The notes under the pieces are model-generated. The model was not told the DNA's origin, did not search any database, and was given only the letters and a program-made list of their open reading frames with translations. From positions 5,146,001 to 5,210,000 of the forward strand of contig NZ_CP037993.1 in NCBI RefSeq assembly GCF_004367745.1: DNA of 64,000 nt. Reading direction: 5' to 3'. The stretch comes from Herbaspirillum huttiense (GTDB lineage: Bacteria > Pseudomonadota > Gammaproteobacteria > Burkholderiales > Burkholderiaceae_D). This document shows positions 44,413 to 54,653 of this stretch, in pieces (the first letter of the stretch is position 1; every line of letters starts with the position of its first letter). The position numbers and the translations under genes are program-made.

Positions 44413-45591
44413 ATGAGCCTATCTTTCCCACGCACGATGACGCACTCTGCCACCGCCATGAACTCCCACACAGACACCCCTCCAAAGCCGCTACCCAGCA
44501 TGCAAGGCACCCCAAAACTGGTGGTATCGGGCATATCCAAGCGCTTCGGTCCGACCTTTGCCCTGCAGGAAAGCACGCTGGACATCGCTCAAGGCGAATT
44601 CGTCACCCTGCTCGGACCTTCGGGCTCCGGCAAGACCACCTTGCTGATGATGATCGCCGGTCTGCTTTCCCCCACCTCTGGTGACATCTGGATTGACGGC
44701 GAGAAGGCCACCCACCAGCAGCCCTATCAACGCGACATCGGCATGATGTTCCAGAGCTATGCCCTGTTCCCGCACATGACGGTGTTCGAGAATATTGCCT
44801 TTCCGCTCAAGATGAAGGGCTACTCCAAGGAGCGGATACAGGCGGCGGTGGTCGACGTGCTGAACCAGGTCAAGCTACCGCATGCGATCAACCGCTTCCC
44901 TTCTGAACTCTCGGGCGGGCAGCAGCAACGGATTGCGCTGGCACGCTCCATCGTGCACCGTCCTTCGGTGGTACTGATGGATGAGCCCCTGGCCGCACTG
45001 GACAAATCCCTGCGCAGCCATATGCAGTTCGAAATCCGCCAGCTGCAGCAGGAACTGGGCATGACGGTCCTCTACGTGACCCACGATCAGGAAGAGGCGA
45101 TGACCATGTCCGATCGTATCTGTCTGATGAACGATGCGCGCATCGAACAGGTGTCGCCGCCCAGGGAACTGTATTTCGAACCGCGTTCGATATTCGCTGC
45201 CACCTTTCTGGGCGAGTCCAACTGCCTGAGCGGCACCCTGGAGTCGCACCAGGATGGTATTGGCGTAGTGCGCATCAACGGACAAAGTCGTCTCTGCGGC
45301 AAGATCGTCGGCGAACTTGCGCCTGGGACAAGATGCCAACTGCTGTTCCGACCGGAAGCGGTGCAACTGGCACCGGTCGGAGATTCCAGCTCGACGTCCA
45401 CCAATGCGTTGTCGGGCCACGTTCTGGTCAACACCATGGTGGGCGCCTTCTCGCGCAGCAGGGTGGCGTTGGACGATGGTACCGAGGTGATTTCAGTCGG
45501 TCTGACGTCCAGACATGCTGCGCAGCAAAATGGCACCGTCGTCGTTCGGTTCAGTCCTATGGATACCTTGATCTTCGGCGGGGAAAAATGA
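44413..45591 (+). CDS. ABC importer ATPase (PotA type)
   Basis: A 392-residue ATPase. Walker A is GPSGSGKTT, signature LSGGQQQRIALARS and Walker B VVLMDEPLAALD. A C-terminal TOBE-type regulatory domain (about 290-392) follows. The first 35 residues are a nonconserved extension, so an internal start such as ATG 44458 is possible. The stop overlaps the permease start. Confidence 0.93.
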   Translation: MSLSFPRTMTHSATAMNSHTDTPPKPLPSMQGTPKLVVSGISKRFGPTFALQESTLDIAQGEFVTLLGPSGSGKTTLLMMIAGLLSPTSGDIWIDGEKATHQQPYQRDIGMMFQSYALFPHMTVFENIAFPLKMKGYSKERIQAAVVDVLNQVKLPHAINRFPSELSGGQQQRIALARSIVHRPSVVLMDEPLAALDKSLRSHMQFEIRQLQQELGMTVLYVTHDQEEAMTMSDRICLMNDARIEQVSPPRELYFEPRSIFAATFLGESNCLSGTLESHQDGIGVVRINGQSRLCGKIVGELAPGTRCQLLFRPEAVQLAPVGDSSSTSTNALSGHVLVNTMVGAFSRSRVALDDGTEVISVGLTSRHAAQQNGTVVVRFSPMDTLIFGGEK

Positions 45592-47381
45592 AATCAGCAG
45601 AATCCCGAGGAAACTGGACAGGGCTCACGCTGCTGGCACCCAGCATGCTGTTCCTGATGGCTACGGTCTTCGTACCGGTTGTGCTGTTGATGCTCGCCTC
45701 CTTCAATGGCCCTGCCGGTTTCTCTTTCAGCGCCTTTGACCGGCTCACGCATACGCCGGTCTACGCACAGGTGCTATCGCACAGTGTCATGCTGGCAGCG
45801 GTCGCGGCATCGGTAGCGGTACTGGCAGCATTTCCCGTCTCGGTGGCGATCGCACGCTCCAACGGACGCTGGCAGCAACTATTGTGGGTCGGCGTACTGC
45901 TGACGTTCTGGACCAGTTTTCTGGTCAAGACCATTACGTGGATCGTCATCCTGGGCCGCTCCGGCATGGTCAACAGCGTGTTGCAGAGCCTGGGCTTGAC
46001 CAATGAACCGCTGGAACTGCTCTACACCAACTTCAGCGTGGTAACGGGACTGGTTCATGTGCTGCTGCCGCTGGCAGTGCTGACGATGCTGCCGGTCATG
46101 CAGGCGATGGACAGGCGTCTGGTCCCCGCCGCAGCCACGCTGGGCGCCCGTCCCGGCGTTTCGTTCTTTGTCGTCTATCTGCCTCTGTGCGCGCCGGGTG
46201 TGACGGCGGCCTGGTTGTCCACGTTCGTCTCGGGATTGGGCTTCTTCATCACTCCGGCCCTGCTGGGCTCTCCACGGCAAACCATGGTGGCGCAGCTGAT
46301 CATTCAGCAGGTACAGGAAATGATGGATTGGGGGCTGGCGGCCGCCCTGTCACTGGTCACCCTGGTGGTCACCCTTCTCATCTACTGGATCTACGACCGC
46401 ATGGTCGGTCTGTCCAGCCTCGCAGGCGAAGGCATGCGCAGCGGCGACAGCGGGCAGTCGCCACTGGGTCACCGGATCAGGAAGTTCAAGATGGCAGGAT
46501 TCTGGTTGCTCGCCAATGTCTCCACGCGCATCGCCAGGCTGGTGCCGGGGCACGGACAACATCGCATGGCGCGCGACGGCGGCGGGAATGGCGCAAGCCT
46601 CAGTGGCGGCCTTGCCTTGATGATCCTTCTGGCCGTCACGGTGCCGGTGGTTCTGCTGGTTCCGGAATCCTTCACGACAAGTGCCTTCATCGATTGGCCA
46701 CCGCAGGGCTTCACGCTGCGCTGGTACGAAGGACTGTTTGCCTCACCGGTGTGGACCGGCGCCTTTGCCCGCTCGCTGGGAGTCGGCGTGCTGGCATCGC
46801 TGATCTCTGCGGCCGTGGGTATCCCCGCCGCATTCGCCTTCGCTCAACAGAAAGTACCGATGCGCTCATTGTTGCTGGGCATGATCCTGGCACCTCTGAT
46901 TCTGCCTCGGATCGTTGTAGCACTGGGACTGTTCTATGTGCTGTCCAGGCTCGGCCTGGTCGGTTCTTCGATAGCCCTTGCCGTCGGTCATGCTGCCCTT
47001 GGGCTTCCTTATGTCGTCATCACTGTCACCGCCACGCTAAAGTCTTATGACCGCCGCCTGGACGCAGCCGCCAGCATCCTGGGGGCCACGCTGTGGACCC
47101 GACTGCGCATGGTGACCTTGCCGATCATCATGCCGGGCATCCTGTCAGCGTTCATCTTCTCCTTCGTTACCTCGTTCGACGACCTAACGCTGTCGCTGTT
47201 CGTCAGCGGTGGCCTGTTCACCACCTTGCCCAAGCAGATGTGGGACGACGCCCTGCTCAAGGTCAGTCCCTCGCTAGCGGCGGTCTCGGTTTTGCTGTTT
47301 GGCGCCGTGCTCCTGCTCATGATTGCGAGCTGGCTCATTCGCGCGCGAATCAGCCGCATGCGGGTGGTGCAAACAGCCTGA
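45588..47381 (+). CDS. Fused double ABC permease (PotB-PotC in one chain)
   Basis: A 597-residue inner-membrane protein in which two PotB/PotC-type permeases are joined head to tail. The first half (about 1-285) has the EAA-loop AAATLGARPGVSFFVVYLPLCAPGV. The second half (from about 340) has AASILGATLWTRLRMVTLPIIMPGI. A polar linker (about 285-340, with GEGMRSGDSGQ and GQHRMARDGGG) separates them. ATG 45588 overlaps the ATPase stop. The same frame is open upstream inside the ATPase gene but without homology. Normally these are two genes. Confidence 0.9.
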   Translation: MKSAESRGNWTGLTLLAPSMLFLMATVFVPVVLLMLASFNGPAGFSFSAFDRLTHTPVYAQVLSHSVMLAAVAASVAVLAAFPVSVAIARSNGRWQQLLWVGVLLTFWTSFLVKTITWIVILGRSGMVNSVLQSLGLTNEPLELLYTNFSVVTGLVHVLLPLAVLTMLPVMQAMDRRLVPAAATLGARPGVSFFVVYLPLCAPGVTAAWLSTFVSGLGFFITPALLGSPRQTMVAQLIIQQVQEMMDWGLAAALSLVTLVVTLLIYWIYDRMVGLSSLAGEGMRSGDSGQSPLGHRIRKFKMAGFWLLANVSTRIARLVPGHGQHRMARDGGGNGASLSGGLALMILLAVTVPVVLLVPESFTTSAFIDWPPQGFTLRWYEGLFASPVWTGAFARSLGVGVLASLISAAVGIPAAFAFAQQKVPMRSLLLGMILAPLILPRIVVALGLFYVLSRLGLVGSSIALAVGHAALGLPYVVITVTATLKSYDRRLDAAASILGATLWTRLRMVTLPIIMPGILSAFIFSFVTSFDDLTLSLFVSGGLFTTLPKQMWDDALLKVSPSLAAVSVLLFGAVLLLMIASWLIRARISRMRVVQTA

Positions 47382-47428
47382 CGGCAGAGCATCCGACTAA
47401 ACCTGTTATTGGACAAAGAGAACGAAAA

Positions 47429-48670
47429 ATGGATGATGTCATCGTCATCGGGGCCGGGATCATTGGCGCCACCTGCGCGGCAAGTCTGACCATTGCCGGG
47501 CAAAGAGTAACGTTGATCGATCGGGTCGGTCCTGGAGAAAGCTGCTCCTTCGGCAACGCCGGCGGGCTCAGTCCCGGTATCAGCCTGCCGCTGGCAACGC
47601 CAGGCATGTATAGCCATATTCCGGGCTGGCTGTTCAATGCCGATAGCCCGCTTGCCATTTCCTGGCGCCGGATGCCCTTTGCTGCGCCCTGGCTGCTGCG
47701 TTTTCTCCTCGAGGGGCGCAGCAGACAATCCAATGTTGCGGCAGAAGGCATGCGCAAGATGATGCGGGGTGCCTTCGAGGATTACGCACCGCTGTTTTCC
47801 TTTGCCAAAGCGGAGCACCTGATCCATCGCACCGGTCAGCTCTATGTCTATCACACGGAAGAGAGTTTTGCAGAGGAGCAATCCGCCATCCGGCTTCGAC
47901 GTGAGTTTGGCGTGGAGCAGGAAATCCTGAATTCGCAACAGTTACGGGAAATGGAACCTGATCTCTCGCCCCGCTTCAAGGCCGGCATCTTCTTCCCCCG
48001 GCATGGCCATTGCGCGCATCCCCAGGGGCTGGTGCGCCTGCTGGTCGAGGCCAGCACCAAGGCTGGTGCGCGCTTTGTCTCTGGAGAGGTACAGCGAATC
48101 GAGGATACCGGGGTAAGCGGGTCCGGCATCATCGTGCATACGGGCCAGGACAAGCTGGCTGCCCGGCGAGTGGTGATTGCTGCAGGTATGCATGCAAATA
48201 CCTTATTATCGGAATTTCGTCGCAAAGTACCGCTGGAGAGCCAGCGCGGCTATCACATCGAGATTCCGGTGCCGGGTGTGGCGCCACGCAGGAACGTGAT
48301 GTGGGCAGAAAAGAAGACGCTGGCCACTCCCATGGACGCCGGATTGAGAGTAGCAGGAACCGCCGAGATCGCAGGACTGCAGGCGGCGCCCAATGCACGG
48401 CGCTTCGAGTTGCTCAAAGCCTTCGTGATGGAGATGTATCCGAAGGTTCAGGTCCAGGAAGAAAGCCGTTGGATGGGGCATCGTCCCTGTACGCCTGATT
48501 CGCTGCCCGTCATCGGTCCGCTACCCGGACATCCCCACGTCATCTGTGCGTTCGGACACGGCCATGTTGGCCTGACATCGGCGTCCTTCACCGGGCGCCT
48601 GATCCGAGATCTTTGCCTGGAACAAGCCACGGCTGACGAATGGCGACCATTTTCCATTGAACGGTTTTGA
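47429..48670 (+). CDS. DadA-like FAD amino acid / amine oxidoreductase
   Basis: A 413-residue DAO-superfamily flavoprotein. The N-terminal Rossmann motif is VIVIGAGIIGATCAASLTIAGQRVTLIDR, and CSFGNAGGLSPG is typical of DadA-like D-amino acid dehydrogenases. The end shows GHRPCTPDSLPVIGPLPGHPHVICAFGHGHVGLTSAS. It should oxidise a D-amino acid, hydroxyproline-like imino acid or amine brought in by the upstream importer. The following GntR gene and RidA support an amino-acid catabolic role. Confidence 0.9.
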   Translation: MDDVIVIGAGIIGATCAASLTIAGQRVTLIDRVGPGESCSFGNAGGLSPGISLPLATPGMYSHIPGWLFNADSPLAISWRRMPFAAPWLLRFLLEGRSRQSNVAAEGMRKMMRGAFEDYAPLFSFAKAEHLIHRTGQLYVYHTEESFAEEQSAIRLRREFGVEQEILNSQQLREMEPDLSPRFKAGIFFPRHGHCAHPQGLVRLLVEASTKAGARFVSGEVQRIEDTGVSGSGIIVHTGQDKLAARRVVIAAGMHANTLLSEFRRKVPLESQRGYHIEIPVPGVAPRRNVMWAEKKTLATPMDAGLRVAGTAEIAGLQAAPNARRFELLKAFVMEMYPKVQVQEESRWMGHRPCTPDSLPVIGPLPGHPHVICAFGHGHVGLTSASFTGRLIRDLCLEQATADEWRPFSIERF

Positions 48671-48681
48671 GAAGGCCCACT

Positions 48682-49377
48682 ATGAAAACGCTCACAAAAG
48701 ACAGCGAAGCCGAAGAGCAGAAATCGCTGCAGGAACAGCTCTTCGACGATATCAAGCGACGAGTCATCACCTGCGAGCTGGCCCCTGGGTCAGACATTTC
48801 GGAAAACTCCCTGGCCACCGAGTACGCCGTCACCAAAGCGCCCGTGCGCAGTGCGTTGATGCGACTGAAGGAAGCGGGATGGTTGCAAAGTGTCCCCCGC
48901 AAGGGCCATGTCGTGATGCCGCTGTCGTACAAGGACATCGATGAAGTGTTCGATGCGCGTGAACTGATCGAGCCACAGACCGCCCGCTTGGCGGCTGGCC
49001 ATGTGTCGAAGTCATACCTCACGGCACTCAATCATGCCTGCACCGTGGAATACGATCTGGATGACGTCGAGGGCAAACGCAAGTTCCTGTTGGCCAACGC
49101 TGCTTTCCATATTGGTATCGGCCAGGCCTGCGGCAACAGCATTCTCTCGACCATGCTGGCACAGTTGCATGAGAAGTCGTTGCGTATCCTGTACTTCAGC
49201 GTCAATTCGGCCAACCGCTCCAAGTCCTGGCGCACTGGCCACGATTCGATGATCGCCATGCTGTTGGAGGGCGACGCAGAGGGGGCGTATCAGGAGACGC
49301 TGGAGGGCATCAGACGAAGCCGAAAATCAGTCATGGAATCGATCATGAAGAAAAGGGTTCCCATCATATCTACCTAG
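48682..49377 (+). CDS. GntR-family regulator (FCD domain)
   Basis: A 231-residue regulator: winged HTH (LQEQLFDDIKRRVITCELAPGSDISENSLATEYAVTKAPVRSALMRLKEAGWL) followed by the all-helical FCD effector domain with DARELIEPQTARLAA. GAAGG precedes ATG 48682. It lies 11 bases after the oxidoreductase gene. FCD proteins often bind short palindromes in their own operon promoter, such as the twin TGACATGTCA sites at 43149-43178. Confidence 0.92.
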   Translation: MKTLTKDSEAEEQKSLQEQLFDDIKRRVITCELAPGSDISENSLATEYAVTKAPVRSALMRLKEAGWLQSVPRKGHVVMPLSYKDIDEVFDARELIEPQTARLAAGHVSKSYLTALNHACTVEYDLDDVEGKRKFLLANAAFHIGIGQACGNSILSTMLAQLHEKSLRILYFSVNSANRSKSWRTGHDSMIAMLLEGDAEGAYQETLEGIRRSRKSVMESIMKKRVPIIST

Positions 49378-49480
49378 GGCCTGCCTGGATTTGGATCGCC
49401 CATCGCGACGATGCCGGCGATGGAAGAACGCACGCCGGCGAAAGCCGCACACACTATCAACCCAACCAAAAAGGAAAGCC

Positions 49481-49843
49481 ATGAGTAACCCCGATATCAC
49501 CCGCATCGACGTCAATAACCGACTCGCTGATGCCGTCATCTTCAACAATGTTGTCTACCTGGCCGGCCAGGTGCCGCGCAATAGCCTGGGCCAGAGTGTG
49601 AAGGAACAAACCACTGACGTCCTGGAGCAGATCGACCGCGCGCTGGCCAAGGCAGGCAGCGACAAGAGCCGTCTTCTGTCAGTACAGATCTTCATGAAAG
49701 ACATCACCCAGAATGCCGGCATGAACGAAGCCTGGGAAGAATGGATTCCCAAGGACCACTGCCCTGCCCGCGCCACGCTGGAGGCGAAAATGAATAACGA
49801 CCAATGGGCCTTGGAGATCGTGGTTACCGCCGCACTGAAGTAA
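49481..49843 (+). CDS. RidA/YjgF-family enamine/imine deaminase
   Basis: A 120-residue RidA-type protein. The core NVVYLAGQVP, LLSVQIFMKDI and CPARATLEAKM holds the conserved Arg that binds the carboxylate of 2-aminoacrylate. RidA hydrolyses reactive enamines and imines made by PLP dehydratases and amine oxidases. Both enzyme types lie next to it (the DadA-like protein and D-serine dehydratase), so its placement is functional. AAGGAAAG precedes ATG 49481. Confidence 0.93.
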   Translation: MSNPDITRIDVNNRLADAVIFNNVVYLAGQVPRNSLGQSVKEQTTDVLEQIDRALAKAGSDKSRLLSVQIFMKDITQNAGMNEAWEEWIPKDHCPARATLEAKMNNDQWALEIVVTAALK

Positions 49844-49877
49844 TTGCCAGAGGCCGACAGTAGATGGGGTGGACTTT

Positions 49878-49912
49878 CCCGGGTTCAGGTCGCAGGCCAA
49901 CCCGGGCTTTTT
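49878..49912. terminator. Terminator between ridA and dsdA
   Basis: CCCGGGTT / AACCCGGG with a 13-nt loop is followed by CTTTTTG. It lies between the convergent ridA and dsdA genes and ends the + strand operon. Confidence 0.75.
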
Positions 49913-49930
49913 GCTATTGGTGTGACCTGC

Positions 49931-51295
49931 CTAGAGCGGCCGCAGCAAGGCATTCCTGCCAATGGCCAAATAATTACGATATTCCTCCGCTGGCACCATG
50001 CCACCACCGGTGGCCCAGACGATATGGGTCGCCTGCTGCCAGGCCTGTGCATCTACCCCGATGCGCTCGCGGTATCCCTCACGCTCATGCAAAACCCGAC
50101 TGAAGCCGGGCGCACCAGCAAGTGCCGAAGGCTCCAGCTGGATACCCTGCGTTTCATGCATGAGATACAGCGCCACAAAAAGCTCGCTATCCGGCACAGT
50201 ATAGTAGCCGTCGATCAGCCTGTGCATTGCCCGCCCGACGAAACCGGAAGGACGGCCGACCGCCAGACCATCGGCCGCCGTTATGTTGCTGATACCGAAA
50301 TCCTGCACCGCAATCCGCTCGTGCAAACCGGTATAGACGCCCATGAGCATGCAGGGTGACTGTGTCGGTTCGGCGAAGATGCAGTGGACGTGGTCGCCAA
50401 ACGCCAGCTTCAGGCCGAAGCTGATTCCACCGGGACCGCCCCCGACGCCGCACGGCAGATAAACGAACAGCGGATGTCGCGCATCCACTTGGATACCCTT
50501 CTGTTCAAGCTGGCGCTTGAGCCGTTCTCCGGCGACGGCGTAGCCGAGAAAGAGCGTCGTGGAATTCTCGTCGTCGATGAAATGGCAGGCAGGATCAAGC
50601 TGCGCCTGCCGACGCCCTTGCTCTACCGCCTCGCCGTAATCGCCGCGATGCTCCACCACATTGACGCCATGCGCGCGCAGCTTGTCCTTCTTCCACTGTC
50701 GGGCGTCGTCAGACATATGGACCGTCGTGTCAAAACCCAGACGCGCCCCGGCAATACCGATGGACATGCCGAGGTTGCCGGTCGATCCGACCACGATACG
50801 GTATTGGCGGAACAACTTGCGTATCCCTGGCTTCAGCAACAAGCGATAGTCATCGCCGTCAGCCAGCATGCCATGCGTGCTGGCGAGGTATTCGGCATGA
50901 TGCAATACCTCATAGATGCCGCCACGCGCTTTGACCGAACCTGAGATCGGCAAATGGCTATCCATCTTCAGGTGCATCGACACCGTCTTGTCGATACCGT
51001 ACAGCGTACATAGCCTGTTCATAAACCCGTCGACCGGCACCAGATCCGACTCGATGATGCCCTGGGTGGAGGCCACTTCCGGAAAGGCCTCGGCCAGGAA
51101 AGGCGCAAAACGGGCCAGGCGCGCACTGGCGTCGTGCACCTCAGCGGCCGCTAGCGGGACGTCGTGAAGGGCCTCCGACGCAGATGCGATACCCGGATTG
51201 AACCACGTCACGGGAACACCGCTGACCAGCGGTTTGATCAATGGATAAGCCTCTATCCAGTCCTTCATCGTCTTGCCATGCACCACATCGATCAC
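49931..51295 (-). CDS. dsdA: D-serine ammonia-lyase
   Basis: A 454-residue PLP enzyme that converts D-serine (and D-threonine) to pyruvate (2-oxobutanoate) and ammonia. [19 protein letters not shown] contains the Schiff-base Lys, [12 protein letters not shown] follows, and [10 protein letters not shown] binds the PLP phosphate. The GTG start at 51295 is supported by AAAGGAAG. It follows the aldolase gene by 24 bases on the same strand. The enamine product is a substrate for the neighbouring RidA. Confidence 0.95.
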   Translation of the reverse strand: MIDVVHGKTMKDWIEAYPLIKPLVSGVPVTWFNPGIASASEALHDVPLAAAEVHDASARLARFAPFLAEAFPEVASTQGIIESDLVPVDGFMNRLCTLYGIDKTVSMHLKMDSHLPISGSVKARGGIYEVLHHAEYLASTHGMLADGDDYRLLLKPGIRKLFRQYRIVVGSTGNLGMSIGIAGARLGFDTTVHMSDDARQWKKDKLRAHGVNVVEHRGDYGEAVEQGRRQAQLDPACHFIDDENSTTLFLGYAVAGERLKRQLEQKGIQVDARHPLFVYLPCGVGGGPGGISFGLKLAFGDHVHCIFAEPTQSPCMLMGVYTGLHERIAVQDFGISNITAADGLAVGRPSGFVGRAMHRLIDGYYTVPDSELFVALYLMHETQGIQLEPSALAGAPGFSRVLHEREGYRERIGVDAQAWQQATHIVWATGGGMVPAEEYRNYLAIGRNALLRPL

Positions 51296-51319
51296 AGTAC
51301 TTCCTTTCGTCCTGACTAC

Positions 51320-52060
51320 TCAGCCAAGCGTACGCCTGATCGCTGCGAAGAATAAGCCGGATTGTTCACGCTCGCCCTGCATTTGCTGCGCCACCCGCTG
51401 TGCCATGTCGAGATGGACTGGATTGAGCGGCAACCCGGTAGATCTGGCCATCACCTCGGCTTGACAGGCACGTTCCAGGTAGTACAGGTCGTCGAACGCG
51501 TAGTCCAGCCGCTCACCACAGACCACGATGCCGTGATTGCCCAGAAAGCCGATGTCGGCGCCCTGCATCACACGCGCGATCCGCTCTCCTTCCGAATGAT
51601 CGACGGCTAGGCCGTTGTAGCGAGCATCGATGGCGATGCGGCCATGAAAACGCATGGCGTTTTGAAACAGGGTCGTGTCCAGCCCGCCCTGTCTGGTCAA
51701 GGTCAACGCAGTGGCGCACGGCATGTGCGTATGCATGACGCAGTTTTTTCCGGTGAGGCGATGAATGGCCGCATGAATGAACATGGCCGACGGTTCGATG
51801 GCGTGCCGGCCGGCCAGGAGCGCTCCCCGACTGTCCACCAGAGCGATGTCATCCGCCTCGACTTCGTGCCACATCAGTCCACGCGGATTGAGCAGAAATA
51901 TCCCCGGCTCGCCTGGCAAGGCCAGGCTGAAATGATTGCAAATCCCCTCGCCCAGCCCATAGTGGGCCGCAGCCCGTAATGCCAGTGCCAGGTCATCACG
52001 CAGCGATCTGACCGGTCGTGAATCGAACAGGGATTGATAGTTTGTACTGGTGCCGTTCAT
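51320..52060 (-). CDS. Class II aldolase/adducin-family protein
   Basis: A 246-residue protein of the fuculose-phosphate aldolase fold. Zinc ligands are visible in CVMHTHMPCATAL and in FLGNHGIVV. GEGICNHFSLALPG is also typical. This long subgroup lacks a proven reaction in most cases; members act as aldolases or decarboxylases on 3- to 5-carbon acids. The ATG at 52060 fits the family start, while the frame runs on into the hisD-like gene without homology. It sits between the HisD paralogue and dsdA, suggesting one pathway. Confidence 0.87.
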   Translation of the reverse strand: MNGTSTNYQSLFDSRPVRSLRDDLALALRAAAHYGLGEGICNHFSLALPGEPGIFLLNPRGLMWHEVEADDIALVDSRGALLAGRHAIEPSAMFIHAAIHRLTGKNCVMHTHMPCATALTLTRQGGLDTTLFQNAMRFHGRIAIDARYNGLAVDHSEGERIARVMQGADIGFLGNHGIVVCGERLDYAFDDLYYLERACQAEVMARSTGLPLNPVHLDMAQRVAQQMQGEREQSGLFFAAIRRTLG

Positions 52061-52230
52061 ATGACATTCGGAAGCTTGGAAACCCGCGTTCAGACCCGGC
52101 TGGGATAATCTGCGAGACCTACCGGCTTGGCCTGCTACGGGTCGTTGCCGAGCGCATGCAGCTGGGAACCGGGACGAACGCAGCAAGAACGCAACGACAA
52201 GGTCGCCCCGTTCTGCGCTGACGAGGTGCG

Positions 52231-53538
52231 TTACAGGGCCGCTGTCCCGTAGGGGACATCCTTGTGACCATAGCGACGGACGCGGATATTGGCCTGTTCC
52301 GCATGGCCGACGAAGCCTTCCATCAGGCACAGACGCGAACAATATTCGCCGATCAAGGCCGAAGCCTGGTCGGTCGTCACGCGCTGGTAGGTACAGGTCT
52401 TGATGTATTTGCCTACCCATAGGCCACCGGTATAACGTGCCGCCTTGTTGGTCGGCAGCGTATGGTTGGTGCCGATCACTTTGTCGCCATAGGAGACATT
52501 GGTGCGCGGGCCAATGAACAATGCGCCGTAGTTGCTCAGATTCCTGACGAAGTAGTCGTCATCGCTGGTCATGATCTGGACGTGCTCGGAGGCGTATTCG
52601 TCGCTATACCTGACCAGTTCCTCGAAATCTTCGCAAAGGATGATTTCGCCGAAGTTCTCCCAGGCTTCGCCGGCGATGGCCGCGGTAGGCAGCATCGGCA
52701 GCAGACGTGCGATCTCCTTCTGCGTCTCTTCGGCCAACTTGCGCGAGGTGGTCAGCAGCACAGCTGGAGAGTCCTTTCCGTGCTCAGCCTGGCCCAACAG
52801 GTCAGTGGCAACGAGCTCGCCGTCGACGGTATCGTCGGCGATCAGCAGCACTTCGGTCGGACCGGCAAACAGATCGATGCCGACACGGCCAAACAACTGG
52901 CGTTTGGCTTCGGCCACATAGGCGTTGCCGGGGCCGACGATGATGTCCACAGCACTGATGGTATCGGTACCGATGGCCATGCCTGCCACGGCCTGGATAC
53001 CACCCAGGCAATAGATCGCATCGGCACCAGCCAGGTGCTGGGCAGCGACGATGTAGGGTGCAGGTTTTCCCTGGAATGGCGGCGCAGCGGTCACGATGTT
53101 CTTCACGCCGGCCGACTTGGCGGTGACGATGGACATGTGGGCCGACGCCAGCAAGGGATACTTCCCGCCAGGAACGTAGCAGCCGGCGGCGCTCACGGGG
53201 ATGTGCTTGTGCCCCAGGATGACGCCGGGGATGCTCTCGATCTCGCAATCCAGCATCGAGGCGCGCTGCGCATCGGCGAAGCGACGCACCTGGGCCTGGG
53301 CGAAGAGGATGTCCTCGCGCTCACGCTCGGTCAGCCTGTCCATGCAGTCAGCGATTTCGGCATCGCTCAGACGGTAGCTCTCGCGATCCCAGCCATCGAA
53401 CTTGACGGACAGCTCGCGCACGGCCGCGTCACCTCGCTTCTCGATATCCAGCAGGATACGGGACACATCAGACTTCACCTTGTCATTGTTGGCGGCTTGC
53501 TGCTCCGTCACCTTTGCCTTCTTGATCCACTCAGCCAT
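52231..53538 (-). CDS. Catabolic histidinol dehydrogenase-family enzyme
   Basis: A 435-residue NAD-dependent HisD-superfamily enzyme. [59 protein letters not shown] and the late [25 protein letters not shown] are present. The N-terminus [29 protein letters not shown] resembles the catabolic branch (e.g. sulfopropanediol 3-dehydrogenase, HpsN) more than biosynthetic HisD, and no other histidine synthesis gene is adjacent. The start is ATG 53538 after AAAGGTG. It probably oxidises a primary alcohol to an acid in two steps. The substrate is not known. Confidence 0.85.
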   Translation of the reverse strand: MAEWIKKAKVTEQQAANNDKVKSDVSRILLDIEKRGDAAVRELSVKFDGWDRESYRLSDAEIADCMDRLTEREREDILFAQAQVRRFADAQRASMLDCEIESIPGVILGHKHIPVSAAGCYVPGGKYPLLASAHMSIVTAKSAGVKNIVTAAPPFQGKPAPYIVAAQHLAGADAIYCLGGIQAVAGMAIGTDTISAVDIIVGPGNAYVAEAKRQLFGRVGIDLFAGPTEVLLIADDTVDGELVATDLLGQAEHGKDSPAVLLTTSRKLAEETQKEIARLLPMLPTAAIAGEAWENFGEIILCEDFEELVRYSDEYASEHVQIMTSDDDYFVRNLSNYGALFIGPRTNVSYGDKVIGTNHTLPTNKAARYTGGLWVGKYIKTCTYQRVTTDQASALIGEYCSRLCLMEGFVGHAEQANIRVRRYGHKDVPYGTAAL

Positions 53539-53818
53539 TTGCTTCACCTTTCCAGTCGGAGGATGCCGTCACCGGCCTGGGTATTGGCCGGTGTTGCATA
53601 AAAATCGGGGAAAAAGGGCGGCCCATGCGTTGCCGCTAGCGCTGACAGCCGTTCGCAGCGGTCTGGATGGAAGACCTGCCCATGGAGAGTGAGCATACGA
53701 GGCGCGCACCACCACCTCAATTTCTCAAAAAGGTGAAAATTGACGCAAAGTGACGCAGTCAATGCAAAACGAAAGTCGACTATCGTCGAAAGCGGCAGCA
53801 TCGCCGCCGCGGCCAGGC

Positions 53819-54634
53819 TCAGACGGAGTTGATAAAGTTCGCACCGGAATGCAGATAGATGCTCACCTCTTTGGGAATACCGGGATCATCCGGGGCCAGC
53901 ACCGTGGCGCGCCGGATGTGCGCTTTCCGGATCAAGCCCTTCTCGACAAAGCTCATCGCCACCTTGGCCGCAACCGGCTGCCGCATCATGGTTGCAGCCA
54001 AACCGCTGGTCACGCCGAAGATGTACTTAGTCGCATTGCGGCTCACTGCGGCGAGATTGCTGAAGGTCATCTCGTTGCGCTGGATGGTCTCGAAATCGAC
54101 CGCGAAGATACGGCCGGCGAGGAGAAAGCTGAGGCCATGGTACTTGAAGAGGTAATCGACCTTGTCAGTCCCATCCATGCTCGGAAATCGCTCTACGTAG
54201 TAATGCATCAGCAAGCCATTTTTCTCGTAGATGCAATACATGGAGCGCAGGATCTTCCCCGGGTAAATGGACGAATAATGATATCGCTCATACACACCGG
54301 TGATGCCGGCAGTGGTCTGCCCGCTGCTCATGCCCATCATTTCATTAATGAACAAGAGCATCTTGGGCGACTGGATCAGGCTTCTGAACAGATGGAAGTG
54401 CCCGCCTTCCAGCATCGACCGGAAATCCTTGGGATTGGAAAACAACACGTCCTCGCTCAGCCCGAAGTAGCGCGCGATTACCCGCAGGTTGCTGCGGGAA
54501 GGCTGATGTGTCCCGGCCAGATACTTGTTGAATTGCTGACGGTTGATGCCGATCTTGCGGCAAAGCTCGGACACCGTGCGCGACTGCTCACACAGCGTCT
54601 GCAGGTTTTCCAGGAAATAGTCGTCTTGGTTCAT
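53819..54634 (-). CDS. XRE-type HTH regulator
   Basis: A 271-residue protein with an N-terminal Cro/C1-type HTH: LQTLCEQSRTVSELCRKIGINRQQFNKYLAGTHQPSRSNLRVIARYFGL (about 10-60). A long C-terminal region of unknown fold follows, which may sense a ligand. It lies 19 bases downstream of the phosphatase gene and upstream of the HisD-like gene, so it may control this - strand group. Confidence 0.85.
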   Translation of the reverse strand: MNQDDYFLENLQTLCEQSRTVSELCRKIGINRQQFNKYLAGTHQPSRSNLRVIARYFGLSEDVLFSNPKDFRSMLEGGHFHLFRSLIQSPKMLLFINEMMGMSSGQTTAGITGVYERYHYSSIYPGKILRSMYCIYEKNGLLMHYYVERFPSMDGTDKVDYLFKYHGLSFLLAGRIFAVDFETIQRNEMTFSNLAAVSRNATKYIFGVTSGLAATMMRQPVAAKVAMSFVEKGLIRKAHIRRATVLAPDDPGIPKEVSIYLHSGANFINSV

Positions 54635-54653
54635 GAGGCATCAACGGGAGGAT

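Noticed and set aside
45333..45587. Upstream extension of the fused permease
   Set aside because: It lies inside the ATPase gene. The permease start overlapping the ATPase stop (ATGA) is normal for such operons.
52061..52420. Upstream extension of the class II aldolase
   Set aside because: It overlaps the 3' end of the HisD-like gene, with no homology. ATG 52060 fits the family.
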